Assembly (NCBI GenBank): GCA_040954595.2
Contig: CM082584.2
Location: 4,154,001 to 4,218,000 of the forward strand
Length of the DNA stretch: 64,000 bases
Direction: 5' to 3'
Source of the DNA: Balanoglossus misakiensis
Taxonomy: Eukaryota; Hemichordata
Made by a program: the position numbers and the translations under genes. The notes beneath the pieces are model-generated. The model saw nothing but the letters and a program-made list of their open reading frames with translations. It was not told the DNA's origin and did no database searches. Within the stretch, counting starts at the first letter, position 1; each line of letters begins with the position of its first letter. This document shows positions 22,305-36,800 of the stretch, in pieces.

Positions 22305-25300
22305 ATGAGTGAGCAGTTACCTGGTACGAGCAGAACTGGGTGTTTTCCAAGGACAAGAATCCACCAACCAGGCAACAACACTGATATGACTACTTTATCA
22401 GAGACATCAGACAATAATGTTTTACCAGATATGTCTGAAACGGATATTGAAAACAGAAGTCAACGTCAAACTTTTAACAATGATGAGGATGGCTCTCAGG
22501 TACTGTATTTATATTTATATTGTCCTTCTTCAAACTCAGTGGTCTAGCTGCATAGTAAGTGTGTAGTTATTCAAGCACATGGGTGATGCAATTTAAGTTC
22601 ATTATCAGCCTGCATCGAAATAAATTTTTAAAAAAATATTTACATGGGTTTTAGTCCACGTAGATTAGGTAATTCAAGAACGGATTGAGTAGGTCAAGTT
22701 AGATTCGTAACGTTTTTCACTCTGAAAATATCTGTGTCCCTCCAGAAACTGAACTGTTAAGTATATAAATGACATCAACACCATTTGGTAGTTTGTACTA
22801 CTGTACTATAGAAAGTAGGGACTGTCGCTATGGCTGTTTTGGATCATTCGGTCCATTTCTGTTGAGATTACAGATTCATTATATGCAACTGTTGAGGGCG
22901 CTGTTTTCATCTGTATTTCTTGTGCTCCCTGTTTAGATATCTAGACGTACATAGGCTCCTCTCTGAAACCTTAGTTTCAGGGAGGAACCAACATCTAGGG
23001 ACAAGACGTGCAACCTCTTGGCCCCTTTGAATGCAGATTAACAAACAAACAAATCTGCCGCATGGACTTTTTCCTAAACCTGGTGTGACATTAATGATTT
23101 ATGAATTCTGGGCTTGATCATGAAGGTGACTAAGGGGTCAAAATGAAGCAATTGCCTCATCACCTCGGGCTTATAATTCCTTGGCAAACCCCTCCCCCCC
23201 CCCACATTTGTCCTGTATCGCCCGAAGTGGGCTCCCTTGGGGATAAGATGACATCGACTGCTGCATCAGGGGTCCAGTGTTCTCCCCAGGAATTTCTGAC
23301 AGAGTGGTGGCTAATTTACATAACAATGTGGATAATTGTTATGTTAAAGAGTTTCTATTGTTTACCAAAAATTACAGAGTGTTGGCCGTGCTCTGGGGAG
23401 AACACTACAGGGGGGTCATATTGCATTGTCTGTTTGCTAATGTCACCATACATGTCTGAATTTAATCAAGCAAGAACTATTATCTGTTAGTCTTGAAAAT
23501 TTGTAATTTTGCTTTTTCATAGATCATTATGAGTGTGATATGGGGTGGAGGTAAAGTTGGACTGGCTTATTATGACACTGAGACATGCCATATTCATCTG
23601 ATGATGGACATTGCAGAATCTGATGATTTTCCGATGACTAGAAGTGGTAAGATTCATTCATTATACATTCATTTAGCTATTAAATGTTCTGTTGAAATAT
23701 GCTGTTAGGGAGGGAGGGGCCATTCAGGTTTTTGTTTTTATTTGTTTATTTATTTATTTATTTGTTTATTGGTTTATTTATTTATTTATTTATTTATTAA
23801 TTTATTTATTTATTTTTTTTTGGGGGGGGGGGCAAACTCTTTATAGAAAAAAACACCCACTACCCTCAAAATATCAAAATAACAGTGACACCTCAGGTGG
23901 AATTTTCAAGATTGTCAAGTATTATACTAGTAATACAAATTATCAGCAGAAACTTTAAAAGGTAAAAAAAGCTTGTAAAGGGTAAAGTGTTACTGCTATA
24001 ATATTTTAGTTGTTTACTTGTATTTGCCATTTTATTTGACTGTTGTTCAATACTCCCTCCTCCCCAGCAATTTTTAATACTGCATTTTTCAAAATTATTT
24101 GTTCCGAAATTAGTTCAGAATGTGTTCCAACTTTTATGGTGACAGGTCATTCTCTACAGGAGCACCACGGTTGTGGAATAAGCTACCAATTTCACTCCGT
24201 AGCAGTGAGAATTTTAATGTTTTTAAATCCAACCTTAAAACGTTTTTATTCAGGGAATGACGTTTTATCCCAATTTTTAACCATTGTCTATTTTATTACA
24301 CATTTGTAGCATTTTATTTGTCTTTGTATTTTTTAGCAGCTATGTACAGCGCTTTGGGATGTCTTTTTACATGGAAAGCGTTTTTTAAGAATTAAATATT
24401 ATTATTTTTAACTATTTTACTCCCACCATGATGATAGCATTTGATTCTGTGGCCAGAGAGCATTCTGGGATACATATCCTAATTGTATTTGAAAAGGAAA
24501 TGTCAGATTATTGTATGACAGAAATTGTTAAAATTTAAACTTCAAATCTGAAACTGCCACCGAATCTCCTCTGACAGACCAACTATAACAATATGATTGT
24601 CACAATATGTTTATGGCATTTGATCTTGTCTTTCTAGTCGGCCAGCCTTAAAAGAGACATCCTTTGATTCTTAAAGGGGCAATTTTTCAATCCCTGGCTC
24701 TTGTTGATACTGGTTAAATGTTTATCTGGTGCAAAGCTGTTGATTTCCATTGAAATCTTTATCAATCTATTTGCTTAAATTAGCTGAAGCTGACAAAGAA
24801 GGTTCCCCTTTAAAATGAGTCTTCAGAAATAACAAGTTCAGAGATTTCTAACATAGAATTGTTTTTTTGTCAGTTTCAAAGCAAATCATCCCAACATGTG
24901 TTATCACAAGCAGCAAACAAGATGAAATAATGTTACATTGTCTGTCTGAAGAAGGTATGAACAAATCTGGATATTAATTGTTTGTGACAACCTTATGCTG
25001 AATATGTCCATTGTGGTTGAATTTGCCCTCTAGGGCTTCATAAACTACATGTAGTAGTAAATGCATTCTTATTAAAAGGAAAAAAGCACCAAGGTGTTTT
25101 TTCACATGATATGGCAGGGACCTCACACCAGGCTGTACATATGAACAATTCATAGTCATATATGATGCTTAAATTGTGGTGATCAAAACACTTTACTCGT
25201 GTTGTTTGTGCTCTCATCTCATGTCTGCCCTTTTATTGATAACATTTAATTCATTTTACAGTGACTGCTCTTCAAGAATCAACTAGTAACTCTGTCGATC

Positions 25301-27857
25301 TACAAATCTTGCCAAATATTGATTTCTGTGAGTATACCGTGATTAGAACCCCTAATTTACCTAATATAAGCAGTGTTAAGGATGTACGCGCAGAACATAA
25401 ACCGGAAACTGCGAGCACTCGTCTTTTTCCCATAGGATTACATTTATAAACAAACTTCTACTATTGTCATTTTCACGAAATTTCACTCAAAGCTCAGTCC
25501 AGAAAATATAAATTCATTGGTCAAATAAAATATAGGGGTCACTGCACTCTATTTTGAGATAAATTGCGTTAAAAATTTTGCCCATAGACAAACCATTGGT
25601 GAAAAATGCTGAGTCAGCAATTTTCTTCTATTATCGACTAAATTCATGGCTCTGTATTTCAAACAAGCACGGTGACCCCTATATTTTATTACGGATTTTC
25701 ATTATACATACAAAGGAGAATCCAAAAATCCACAATTAAAAAAAATGACAATACTTTCAATTTTACTGAACGTACATCCTTAATGTAAACTTTAAGAACT
25801 TCATGAAGAAATTATATAAGGGCTCCAAAACATGAATTATGGCAACAATGGTCTATCATTTATGTAGTGGAATAGATAATATAATTGTTTTAAAATATTT
25901 TTGGTGTATAAAGTCATTCAGATATCTGTATGTGTTGTTACATTACTGAAAACTTCAGAGACGAAAATAATTGCAAAGACGCATCCCCATTTGTTATGCA
26001 TTTCTGTGAAATATTAATGTCTCATTTTGTTTTCATCAAAGCCTTGGAAGCTAGCAAGAGGAGAATCATGAATTTAAATCTAACCTGCGTCCCGGATCAC
26101 TATACTGAAGATCAAAGACTTATTTATATGTCTTCATTAGTGCCATTCGAACAAATCAACATGGTAAGGTGGTTGGTGAAATAGTCATTGATAGATAAAG
26201 AGCATTGTTTTCCCCCTACTTTAAAGGGAGGTGTTTTCATTGAGCAAACTCCAACTAGGACCTAGTCATGACTAAAATAATCCTTACTGGTGAATATATT
26301 TGGTCCATGTCCACTTTTAGTTGAAGTCAGTGCCTTTATGAAAGTCATCACAAATCAAGTAATTTTCCAGCATTAATGGAAGTCATGTGTTATATCACTT
26401 TTCACATGTATTCATGTTTCAGGTGCGTGCAGCCGGTGGTTTGCTGAAATATTTGGATAAGAACAGAATTGGAGTGGAACTTGAAGATCAAAGTGTCATA
26501 GTTCCAGTAATTGGTCTTCAAGTATTCACTTTGTAAGTAGACTTTAGTGATTTTGCTGCTGTTATTGAAACAAAACATGTAGTGTCTAAAAGGGGCAAAG
26601 TTGCTCTCTTTTGATCTTTTTATGCTCCCCTGTCATACTGGGGGGGGGGGGGGGCAGGGGTTGGGGAGGGGGTATGTACATGTATATGGCTGGGGGGATA
26701 TTCGTATAGCCTGTCTGTATTATGTAAGGGGAGGACCATTTGATTTCGGGGGGGGGGGAGGGTTTGGATTTAGTATAGTTTTCATGGTTTAGTATGATAC
26801 ATGTATAGCATGGTACAGTATGGCGGCCCATTGCTGCCTTTGGTAAAATGCATAAATGTATATCTATAGTTTGTGTGTTTTTGTTTGTGTTTTTGTTTGT
26901 TTGTGTGTTTTTGTTTGAAAAGAAAATGAAAAGAAATTAAAAACAAAACAAAATAAAAATATAAATAAAATAAAAACGAAATTAAAAACAAAATTGAATA
27001 AAAAAAAATTTGAAAAGAAAAGAAAACAAAAGAAAATGAAAAGAAATTAAATACTGGTCAACTGTTAAAAAAAACTATTACAAACTCCACTCTGCCTGTA
27101 GACAGACAAGATTAAACGTTCAAAGAATGAGTGTTCGATCTATCAAGGTAGTATTAAAGCCCCTATAGCTGCCAACTTTCACACATTTTTTTCCACAGTA
27201 AAATACTTCAAATATATTCCCTATCCTCTAAAATCCTCACCATTAAGCCATATTACTTGCATTTGCATCAGTTTCTCATCTCTTCATACTGTTTGTATGG
27301 AGGCTGATTAAATCGGTGCTGCACCGTTTTAATAAATAGCGGTCACAATCATGCATCGATAAGGTGTTCATGTATACCTATCAGTAAGCTTATTTAGATA
27401 AATCAATTTAACTTGGAAAAAAAATCATGAAAATAATGCAAAAAGTGGCAGCTCTAGAGGCTTTAAGGTGTGACATACAGCAAGGACTGCAGTAGACAAA
27501 GTATACATGGAGTATGTGTGTTGGTTCATCTGGTGAACATTCCAGTTGTAGGAAATAAAGTGTTTGATCTGGAGTAATTTCAAACACATGGCCGCGACTT
27601 GATCATGTGTGTGTTTTGGTAGTTATGTTTCTATACTTCATGTCATCGTTGTTGTTATTGTTATTGTTATTGTTGTTGTCTTTAATCTAGTGAGATAAAA
27701 AAAGTTATTGCGATTTTTTATGTTGAATCTTTCAGGAACAAGATGTTAATGGTTGACCACAATACTTACAATGCCTTGCAGATCTTTCAGAAGGAACTTC
27801 ATCCATCCATTTATAAATTTGGCAGCAGTGGTTCAAAGGAAGGTTTGAGTTTATATG
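22305..27857 (+). CDS. MSH5: MSH5-B exons 1-7 (residues 1-273)
   Basis: Exons: 22305-22499, 23523-23646, 24874-24954, 25262-25327, 26042-26163, 26423-26532, 27736-27857. The ATG follows directly on a splice acceptor (ag at 22300-22301), so the 5' UTR is itself split. Exon 1 encodes a poorly conserved acidic, Ser/Thr-rich leader of 65 residues, as in other MSH5 proteins. Exons 2-3 encode the connector-domain start ([11 protein letters not shown], then SSKQDE). Exons 5-7 encode the [22 protein letters not shown] and IGVELED stretch, which aligns well with vertebrate MSH5. Exon 7 ends in phase 1, which matches exon 8 at 37433, beyond the nested gene. Confidence 0.93.
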
Positions 27858-30800
27858 GTAAGTTATTGTGTGCATGTATTATCATTTCATTCGTCAGTCA
27901 GTCTCATTATATTGAACACCTATTGCCTGGCCATGAGGGCCATAGCAGCCGTTTATTACCCCCAAGGGGCTGTGAGTTACCAGAATCACATGCTATTTCC
28001 CCGAGGCCGTATATTTTTTTTTTCCTGCTATTTCCCTAGGGATTCATTCTATTTTCCATATCATGTGACGGATTCTGGCGAATCATGTCACAGTATTACC
28101 ATGAGGTATACATGTATTATAAAATCCAATATGGTTGTCAAGGGGCAAATTCATGATCTATTTTCTATGTCTGGAGTGATTACTAAGATATGCCTTTGGG
28201 ACCGTCTCAGATTGTCACATAAGCTCAACAAACGAAATAACTATGTTTCATGTCAATTTGTTTAGTGTACTTCACTTTCACACTTGTTTAGATGACCACA
28301 AAATTCCCTGTTATGTTTTTATTAAAGCAAAAACTAGTGGTGTACCAAAGAATCTACCTACATTCTGCCTCTCACTCTTGAAGTTCTCTGTTAATTATTC
28401 GATTTGATTAATTTACTGCGATTTTCTCACTCTGCAAGTGATCAGAGGCAAATGTTACTCAAAATCTTCAGCCAATCTTCAACATTGTAGTTTATTTCGG
28501 ATATCAACACTTAATTTTTCACACTTTTGAACTTTTGTTTAAGGGGAAGGGGTTTGGATCCAAACGAATACATTTTGTTTGTTGAGCTTAGGTGACTCAG
28601 ACAACCTGAAATGGTCCCTTAGAGATCATTGGCCTTTATAGATAAACATTGTGCAATATCATACATTTTTTGTATCGTGTCTATTTTACTATCCAAAATA
28701 TTGTAATGAAACAAAGACCACATAATTATAAACAAGATGGATGCCTCCAATGTCCATACGCCAATGAGAGCCATGTTTACAAAAGCCCGTGCCTGACCCT
28801 TTCCCTTTAGCGTAGCGCAGCCAGCGGTGGGAATGGGGCAGGGGACCAGACTACACCACCACCACCACCAACGACAAACATTCTGTTTGCTTTCGTTGTG
28901 TCACTGTTTCATGACATTTTAGTCGCAGGTGCACACATTATCCACACTCAGTAAAGAATATATGCATGGCGAACGGGAGGGGGGGGGATATTATGGGCGT
29001 GTCCCTGCCCAATTCTCCCTTTATATGATTGGACGTTCCACACATAGTGCCATGAAGCGTTTAGGGACTATGGACAGACTGTCCAAAATGTAGAACACAT
29101 CCTGCACGCGTGTGACCAACAGATCGTATTGTCTGTGACCTACTTTACACTATTAAATGTATACTTTGAACCTTGTTGCACAAAACGTGTTACGCATGCG
29201 CTGACTGCATTACCAAGGCTGTAGCGAATGCTTCTCTGGATCTGGTACCCGATCGAACAAGGCATCATTTGGCAACTAAGGTAAGGTTTCCTAAGTTGTT
29301 CATACGTCGATTATTTTGGATGATGGTAGGAAACAATGATGATATTTTTGTTGTCCGTACAACCTTGAAAATCCCCTCATTTAAGCGAAAGATCTCTACA
29401 ATACGTTCCGACTGAAACAAAATTTAACAAAAACACTTCCTGGTTCAGTAAACTTACACCCCAACAGTCTAAATGGTTGTATTGTTTTTACAAGATGAAT
29501 CGCATTCCACTAATTACGGACTATCACAAAACGTATCTTGACAATTTGATCAATGACATTATTGTGCAATCAATTTGAAATAATCATATCAAATCAAGAG
29601 TAAATACAATTATTTTTTCCGTCCTCATGCGCGTAGATATTTGAGGTGTTATACATGAAAACAGTGTACATGGATATAGGTCATCCCTGCCTAGCATTTT
29701 GACCACACAACTTTGACCACAAACATCATGATTCGCCCAAATCACGATATGTCATGAAATATGAAAGTGAAAGGGCAGTATGTTTACTATACAACTTTTA
29801 TTTTTTTGGCTTGACAGTTTTTTAAAGAGATTTGAATCTTGCATGGATTTAGTGTTGTGTGTGCATTTTTTGTCAACCGTTTATCAACATACCTGTCACA
29901 AGTTCCAGAAAAAATCGACTCCCTTTAGCCTTAATACCAACGGATACATTTGTACACATTCCATAAAACTGACTTTACAGTAAAGAAAACGATTGTGAAA
30001 TTGGCTAAAGTAGTGATTGCTTATTATCCGTATAAAAAATCTTTTGACCACAAGAATAATAAAAATAATTTGAGTACCTCAAAGCTAAAATCCTGTCCTG
30101 CACTAATTTTATGCACTTGTTGTTGATTTTTGTGCATTCCTTGATCACCTGAAAAGTCTAAAATTTCACCTCAATATTTTCGTTCAATAGATCGTAAACC
30201 CTAAGACAAGATGGCCACCGCAAATCCCGGGAAATCGTTTTCACAGCAGTTAATGACCGACATCGATGAGAAGATCTTGATTTGTCCAATCTGTCAAGAT
30301 CGGATGACTAGACCCAAAATTCTACAGTGCGTGCACACCTTCTGTGAGAAATGTCTCCAAAAATGGGTCAGACAGAGAGGAGGTACCCTCGAATGTCCGA
30401 CGTGCCGCTTTGTCACTCCGCTTCCCGAAAAGGGGGTCGAAGGTCTCGGTAATAACCTATTCATCAACGATATTATCGACATCTTTGACAAGCTGCAACC
30501 AACTGCTCCAGATTCGGTGACCTGTGACCTCTGTGACAAAAAAGCCGACAACTGGTGTAAAGAATGCGCTCAGTTCTTATGTGATGGATGTTGTCTGACA
30601 CACATGAAGTTACGAACCACGAGAAATCACAAAGTCCTAACACTGGAAGAGTATAACAACATGGCCGAGTCTGGTCGGGATCACCTGATTCGTCCACGAT
30701 TCTGCACAGTTCATCAGGACAGCCAGCTGGAACTCTTCTGCGACCACTGTCAGAAAACGGTTTGCGTGAAATGCGCAATAATCGGCCATAAAGGCACTGC

Positions 30801-33800
30801 GCACAACTTGGAATCGCTAGAAGATGCGTCGAAGAAATACACTCCCGAGATGCAAATCCTGGTCGACAAGTTAGCAACCATAGTGTCTTCACTCCGCGAA
30901 ACTCAACAAGAGACAGATAGATTCATCAGAGAATACAACAAAAAGAAGAGCAAGGTGCAACAACAGATCAGACAGAAAGCATCTGACGTCATCAAACGAG
31001 TTCACAAAGAAGAACAGCGATTGCTGGATGAAGTGACGGCAATTGATGGAAAGATCATGAAGGAAGTGCAGGCAAAGGTCGAAAAACTGGAGTTTGATCT
31101 CGGCTGTGCTGAAAACATGAATGTCTACTCGCGAAGTCTGCTGCAACACGGCAATGCAGCTGATATACTTTCCCAGAAGAAAGAACTGATGCAGAGATTG
31201 AATGAAATCATAAATGATCGTTCAACAGACCGATACGTTCCTCCACAAAACACCCGCCTTGTTTTTCAAGAGAACAGCCAGTGCATGCAACTTTCTCTTG
31301 GAGAAGTAATCGACCAATCAGAAGTGACACATGCTGCACGTGTCAGCCAATCAGTTGATCGACAGAGACTACAACAGCAACCTGAGGCAACGACCGAGAA
31401 ATCTGCGATTAAAAGAGAAATGACCGACCAATCCGGGGTGTCAAGTATGTCACGTGTCAGCCAACCAACTGTCAAGAGGAAACAACAAAGACCTATTACT
31501 CTGGCCCAGAAGACTTCTGCTCCTGGAGTTGTTACTGGTAATATGCCAACGGGAACTATGGACGACACCTCTGATAAATATTCTATTTACATTACATATA
31601 CGTTTGCAGATGGAATACAAGGAGTAAGTAGTACAATGAAAATGGTTTGAGATGCACAGAAGGAATGTACTGACCATCGATTTGTTTATCAACATAGTCA
31701 AAAGAAAACACTCTTTTCACATTCAAGGTTAGACTTGCTCCAAGTCTATAGGCTTAAATTTCAGCAAAATTTGTTCTGATTTAATATAGCGTGTGTGGAG
31801 TGAACGCATTAAGTTGTGGCATCGCGATAGTGATGAACAGTAACCGAAACTCAGTACCGAAATTCAACCAAGGCAAACAAACGTGTGAAGGGTAATGAGT
31901 AAAACTAAGAAACGAGGAACACCTGAATTAGTCAAGCGAATAGTGGGCTCAGTCTAATCCAAGGTGAAGATGAAAAACCGCGACTAGACCACAATGCATG
32001 CTTTAGTGATAAGAATGTATCACCCTAAACAAACAATCTGTTATGAACTGTAACAATGAAAAAAATCACTGGTCTGTACATTTCTTCTGTGCATCTCAAA
32101 CACCCTTTTTATCATTGTTGTTGTATATGTTTGAAGTAATGGTTTGGCTAAATGCGTTGCATACCTTGCAGTCCCAGCTTCTCTGTTTAAGTAAATTTTG
32201 AACTGTTCCTGGCTTGTCAATATCAATGTCAATATGGGGTATGATATAGAGGGCTGAAAAGTGGTCATGTTTAGTACCTAAGTCTTGCTGTTTCATTCAC
32301 ACACACGAACACTTATCAGCTATTATATCGACTTAGTTAACTTCTTCGCAAATAATTTTTGTTTGTCAAACTTGGTATGCTAACAACAGAGATTCGTGTA
32401 TCAATACAAATTATTCACGCTACATGAATAAGTGTATTGGAAATGTTTCCTTAATGTCATCATAAACCTGAAAGTTTTGACAGAAAAAGACAGCCAGCCC
32501 ATCTTGACTTGATGGCCGAAATCTCACAGAAAACGCTACAATCCATGTGTGGCTACACTTCATTGTTAGTGATGTTTTCGACTGTCACATTTTGATGATC
32601 AAAATGAAAGGAAACAGTCACCTCCCAAAATTGCACCTTCATGATTTCACCTTTTGTGGAAGGAATCAGATCATAATTGATATGAATATTTATTCCCCGC
32701 AGAATCCAATATTTATTCTTAAAAGTTCAGTTAATAAACGCATCAAACACGAATGATAACTCAACGATTGGTGGGGAACTAACCAAAGCCACACGTCTTT
32801 CTCACTTTTCAAAATCTGAAATGTTGACAAGCGCAAGTTGTTTGTTTGAGAGAGAAAAATCTGCCGAAGCGCCCTCAACGGCTGTACGTAAGTGTGTGTC
32901 TGCCAAGAGAGTAACAAACTCCGTGATCAAGGAAACATGGGTTTATATCTTTCAAATTATTCCCTCAGTAAATTTTCCGCCAGATTCCAGTGTGATAAAC
33001 AATTATTTATATTTATTACACCTGATACGACATAAATCAGGACAACGTCATACAATGCTTCACAAGACTTGAATTATTATTTTAATTTTATTATTTTTTT
33101 ATTTTATCAACTCAAAAATAACTAAATACATATAAATTTGTAAATAGTTTTTTTTATAATTAGCCAAATTTTATTGTAGTATGACTAATAAATCATACGT
33201 TATTGTTATTATTCTTACTAGTTATTTTTCATTTCCAAACCCTACATCTAATCAAGTATTTGTGTGGTTTAGAATGATGTTTTTTGCTTTGAATCCTTTG
33301 TCAGAAATATTTCGATTTCGTCATATAATTTTGGTAAAATCTGACACCATACTCTACAAATTTAAAGAGTTAAGTACCAAAACTCCCAAGTCACGTGATT
33401 TACATGCTGCTTGTTTTGCAGCCTGAACATCCGAACCCTGGACAGCCATACAGTGGTGGTGAGTTCATAGGATTCATACAGGGCGATGACGAGGGTCGTG
33501 AAGTGCTGCGGCTGTTGAGGATTGCATTTGATCGCCGACTGACTTTCACCATCGATGGGGAATCAAACGAAGTAGTCTGGAATGGCATAACACATGACCA
33601 ATATGGGTAAGTTTGATTTCCATTATTGCTATTTCATCACACTAACACCCATTTAATTTCAATTAACCAACAATACGTTACTTTTTTGTGATGTGTATCA
33701 GAAATTTAAAGGGCTCTTCAATCATGTCAGCTCTTGTTTCCCTGTGTGGTTTTGATGGCGAACTGGGAGAAAAAAACATACATTGTAGGTCATTGGAATA

Positions 33801-36800
33801 GTTATCAAAATTAAAACAACACCGTTCCGGTGCCAGGAAAAGAGACACGTAACGTGAAATACATTTCGAGATCTCTATATGGAATGATTTTATGGAAATG
33901 CATAGGAATCCAGCCCTGAAGGTCTAGGTCTCTGGTAGTGACAAAAGGGTACATACATAGGTTATAGCAAAAAAAAAAAAAAATCAAAGTATTTTGATCA
34001 GTTAGCCAACAAATCAATAGTACCACAAGTCAAAATAGCAACGGCAAAGAACATACATGTATTGAAGCTCATTGAACATGTTTGAGCTCACCCGCTGATG
34101 GTGATAGTATCTGTGCAGGTAACCATCTTACTTAATTTTCACATCTTTTGGTTTTATTGAACTACGCCTCTCGCACCTAAGTGTGTTCCTTGTAATGGGT
34201 ACTAATGACGTCAATAATCAAGTTATCAATTCTTTCAAAATATTAAGGGAATTGAAAATCAAAATCTACATATAGACACATTCTTATGTGACTCTCACTC
34301 AGACAGAAACGACTTGCGCAGGTACCTATAAAATTATTGAAATGTTGATGAAGGGGATATTGACTGTTTTATTACAAACACATCCATCCGCAAGTAATTG
34401 TGTGACTGTTACAACGTTACACGCCATTGAAACTGGTAGTATAAGTCGAGTGTGCGATGTCGTTTTAAAATACACAGCTATAAGAATGTGTAATTCAACC
34501 TGCAATCCATTGATTGACACCTATTCAGGTTACCCAAAATGGCTATAAATATTGCAGTGGCATGAAATATTCCAGTATTATAAATCCAAGTTGCGTCCAA
34601 CCCATCCCTCAATGAATGTCTTGTATTTTGCATCTGTCCATCGCAATAAATTGATGCAGATAGAGAACACTAGCGCTTCTAACGTGACAATCAAACAAAT
34701 ACCAATTGCCAGATGGTAAAACTAACATGTATAGTTTTGATTGAAACCATCTGGCTTACGTTCATGGCACACTTTCAGCTCATATCGAAGTCTTGAGAAT
34801 CATGGGTATATTCTTCAGAATTGTCATACTTCATTCATACTGGGATGGAATTTTGAAATCACTACATGTATTATATGGTTGTCCTTTGCATACTTACCCG
34901 AGTTAAATATACTATTCCACATTCATCGGGATCATACAAAATAAACATAATATGTCTAGTTTTCAGTCCAAACACAAGACAGAATTGAGGTTTAACAGCT
35001 CATTGGACGTTCTTTGCCTGGGGATGCTCAAGAAATTGTGTTATTACACAAATTATTTGAACTCAATGCCATGAGACATTTGGCAGCTTCATTTGCACAA
35101 ATATATCACTAATTTGCTGCACATCATTTTAGAGTTTATAAACAGAGTTGTAAAATTTTCCAAATGCTAAACGTGTTAGTCAAGAATCTAAGTACAGTTA
35201 ATGTCATCACATACGAACAGGTATATTAGTGCCAAGTGTGGAATATTATTTCCTTCTATATCATGGATTAGGCATTGGTGAGATCCGATTATTAAGTGAG
35301 GTGTTATTTTTATAATGTCACTTTTAGGGTATAACTTGCTTCACAGAAGAGCACAATGCTGTATTTTTGTTATAAAACTTTGTTCTGTACTGTAGTTGTG
35401 TATATTTGACATCTTCGTTTAATTTAATAATATTTCACTGTTGGCAACCAACAGTGGTTTGGCATCACGGACCATCAAAATTATTATTAGCTGCACAACG
35501 CGTATCACACACTTGTGGGAGTGAAATCATTTCGTGCACAGTAATGGGAAAACTAATACATGTAATACTACACATTTATATTTCTCCAGGGGTTTGATCA
35601 GCTATGATTGGTCATCTTATGTTTCAAAAGTGAAGAAAGAATTGGCTGCAAAAGGAGTGGTGTAAATGTCAAGACGCCCTCACAACGTGGTTGTAGCCAC
35701 CACATGGAATGCATAATGAGAAAGACCTCAAGTGAATGTCAAGTACTCTGTGACGAATAGTCATTCTCTCTCAAATTATTTGGAGTTTTAGAAATATTTT
35801 ATTGTATTATACAGAATAAGATTTGGTAAAGGAAAGCTAGTGTAGAATAGGATTTTGTCAAGAAAAATGTAGAAGATAAGGATTACTCTGTGTGTAGTCA
35901 CGGTATATTTCAAGTACAGAATTATCGCTGATCTGGTTCTGTTCATTTGGGATAATTGCCTAGTAATAAACTCTATAAAACTTTCAGCACAGTACACGTA
36001 GCCTACACACTCGACATTTGGTCAGAAATACCACATTACCCCAAGTACAACGACTACTAATTGTTTTTTACCCATTGATTTGTAATATAAAAGAAGTTCA
36101 TTTTTCTTATACTTACCACTCAAATCTAATTCTTGCATATATCCAAGTTATTTTATGCAGTGAATGGGGTTTTAACACATTACTACACCGAATATAGATT
36201 TGAAAGCCATGTCAATTTTTGCACAAATAATTCTGAAGATTTTTAAATTCCATCAACACGAATGATATCAATTTATCACATAATAATACGGTTTCTTGAA
36301 TATAGTTTAACAAGTAATTTTTTTAATCAATTATGTACATAAAATTTGTAACATGGGAAATAAAAGACCAATAAAAACCAATACTCATGGCTTTGTTACA
36401 TCTGTAAATCTAATAAAGCTTTTGTCTCCAAAGTTTTCATCTCAGCCACACATACTTACAAGAGGAAAAACTCAATTGCTCAGTGATTCGTTGTATACTT
36501 TTGAAGAAATAACAAAAGTTTTAATACATCTCTATTATGCATACACTTTTATTTTTCATCCCCTAATTTCCCAGTCGTACTTTTGCATTTAGTTAACGTT
36601 GGATCCTATGTATCTTGCAAATAATCTGTTCTGAACCTCTAGGCTAACACGTATCTAACTTTATATCAAGCTAGAAACAGAAGTGATATTCTGTTAAATA
36701 AAACAAATGTATAATAAGGTATGGACGTTGGAGACAGCAATCTATCCCATCATCCCCTTTTTTCCCGTACATGTTTCCAAAACTCTATCCCTATAAAATT

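Larger units (their letters stand above)
1..30164 (+). repeat. Tandem composite unit 1 (TRIM-DTX A, MSH5-A 3' part, MSH5-B 5' part)
   Basis: This segment is repeated, in the same order and orientation, from 30165 onward. Anchor pairs are the TRIM start (47 and 30211), MSH5 exon 8 (6613 and 37433), the MSH5 stop (19216 and 49893), MSH5 exon 1 (22305 and 58035) and the exon 6 end (26532 and 63087). The offset grows from 30,164 to about 36,555 bases because the second unit carries more transposon insertions. Coding exons are nearly identical, and introns differ by several percent plus many indels. Unit boundaries are arbitrary because the array continues past both window ends. Confidence 0.93.
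27858..30210 (+). other. MSH5-B intron 7, part upstream of TRIM-DTX B
   Basis: No coding sequence was recognised. It holds a probable MITE at 28196-28620, a half MITE at 28705-28852, a short (CAC)n run near 28855, and about 1.3 kb of unremarkable AT-rich sequence that must include the TRIM-DTX promoter. A GAAAGTGAAA motif lies at 29763-29772, 440 bases before the ATG. Confidence 0.65.

Noticed and set aside
23739-23817. Phage- or CRISPR-like direct repeats
   Set aside because: Simple TTTA microsatellite without spacers; the genome is eukaryotic.
22305-27857. MSH5 5' exons as an orphan fragment or pseudogene
   Set aside because: Exon 7 ends in phase 1 and exon 8 at 37433 continues it exactly, giving a complete 847-residue protein.
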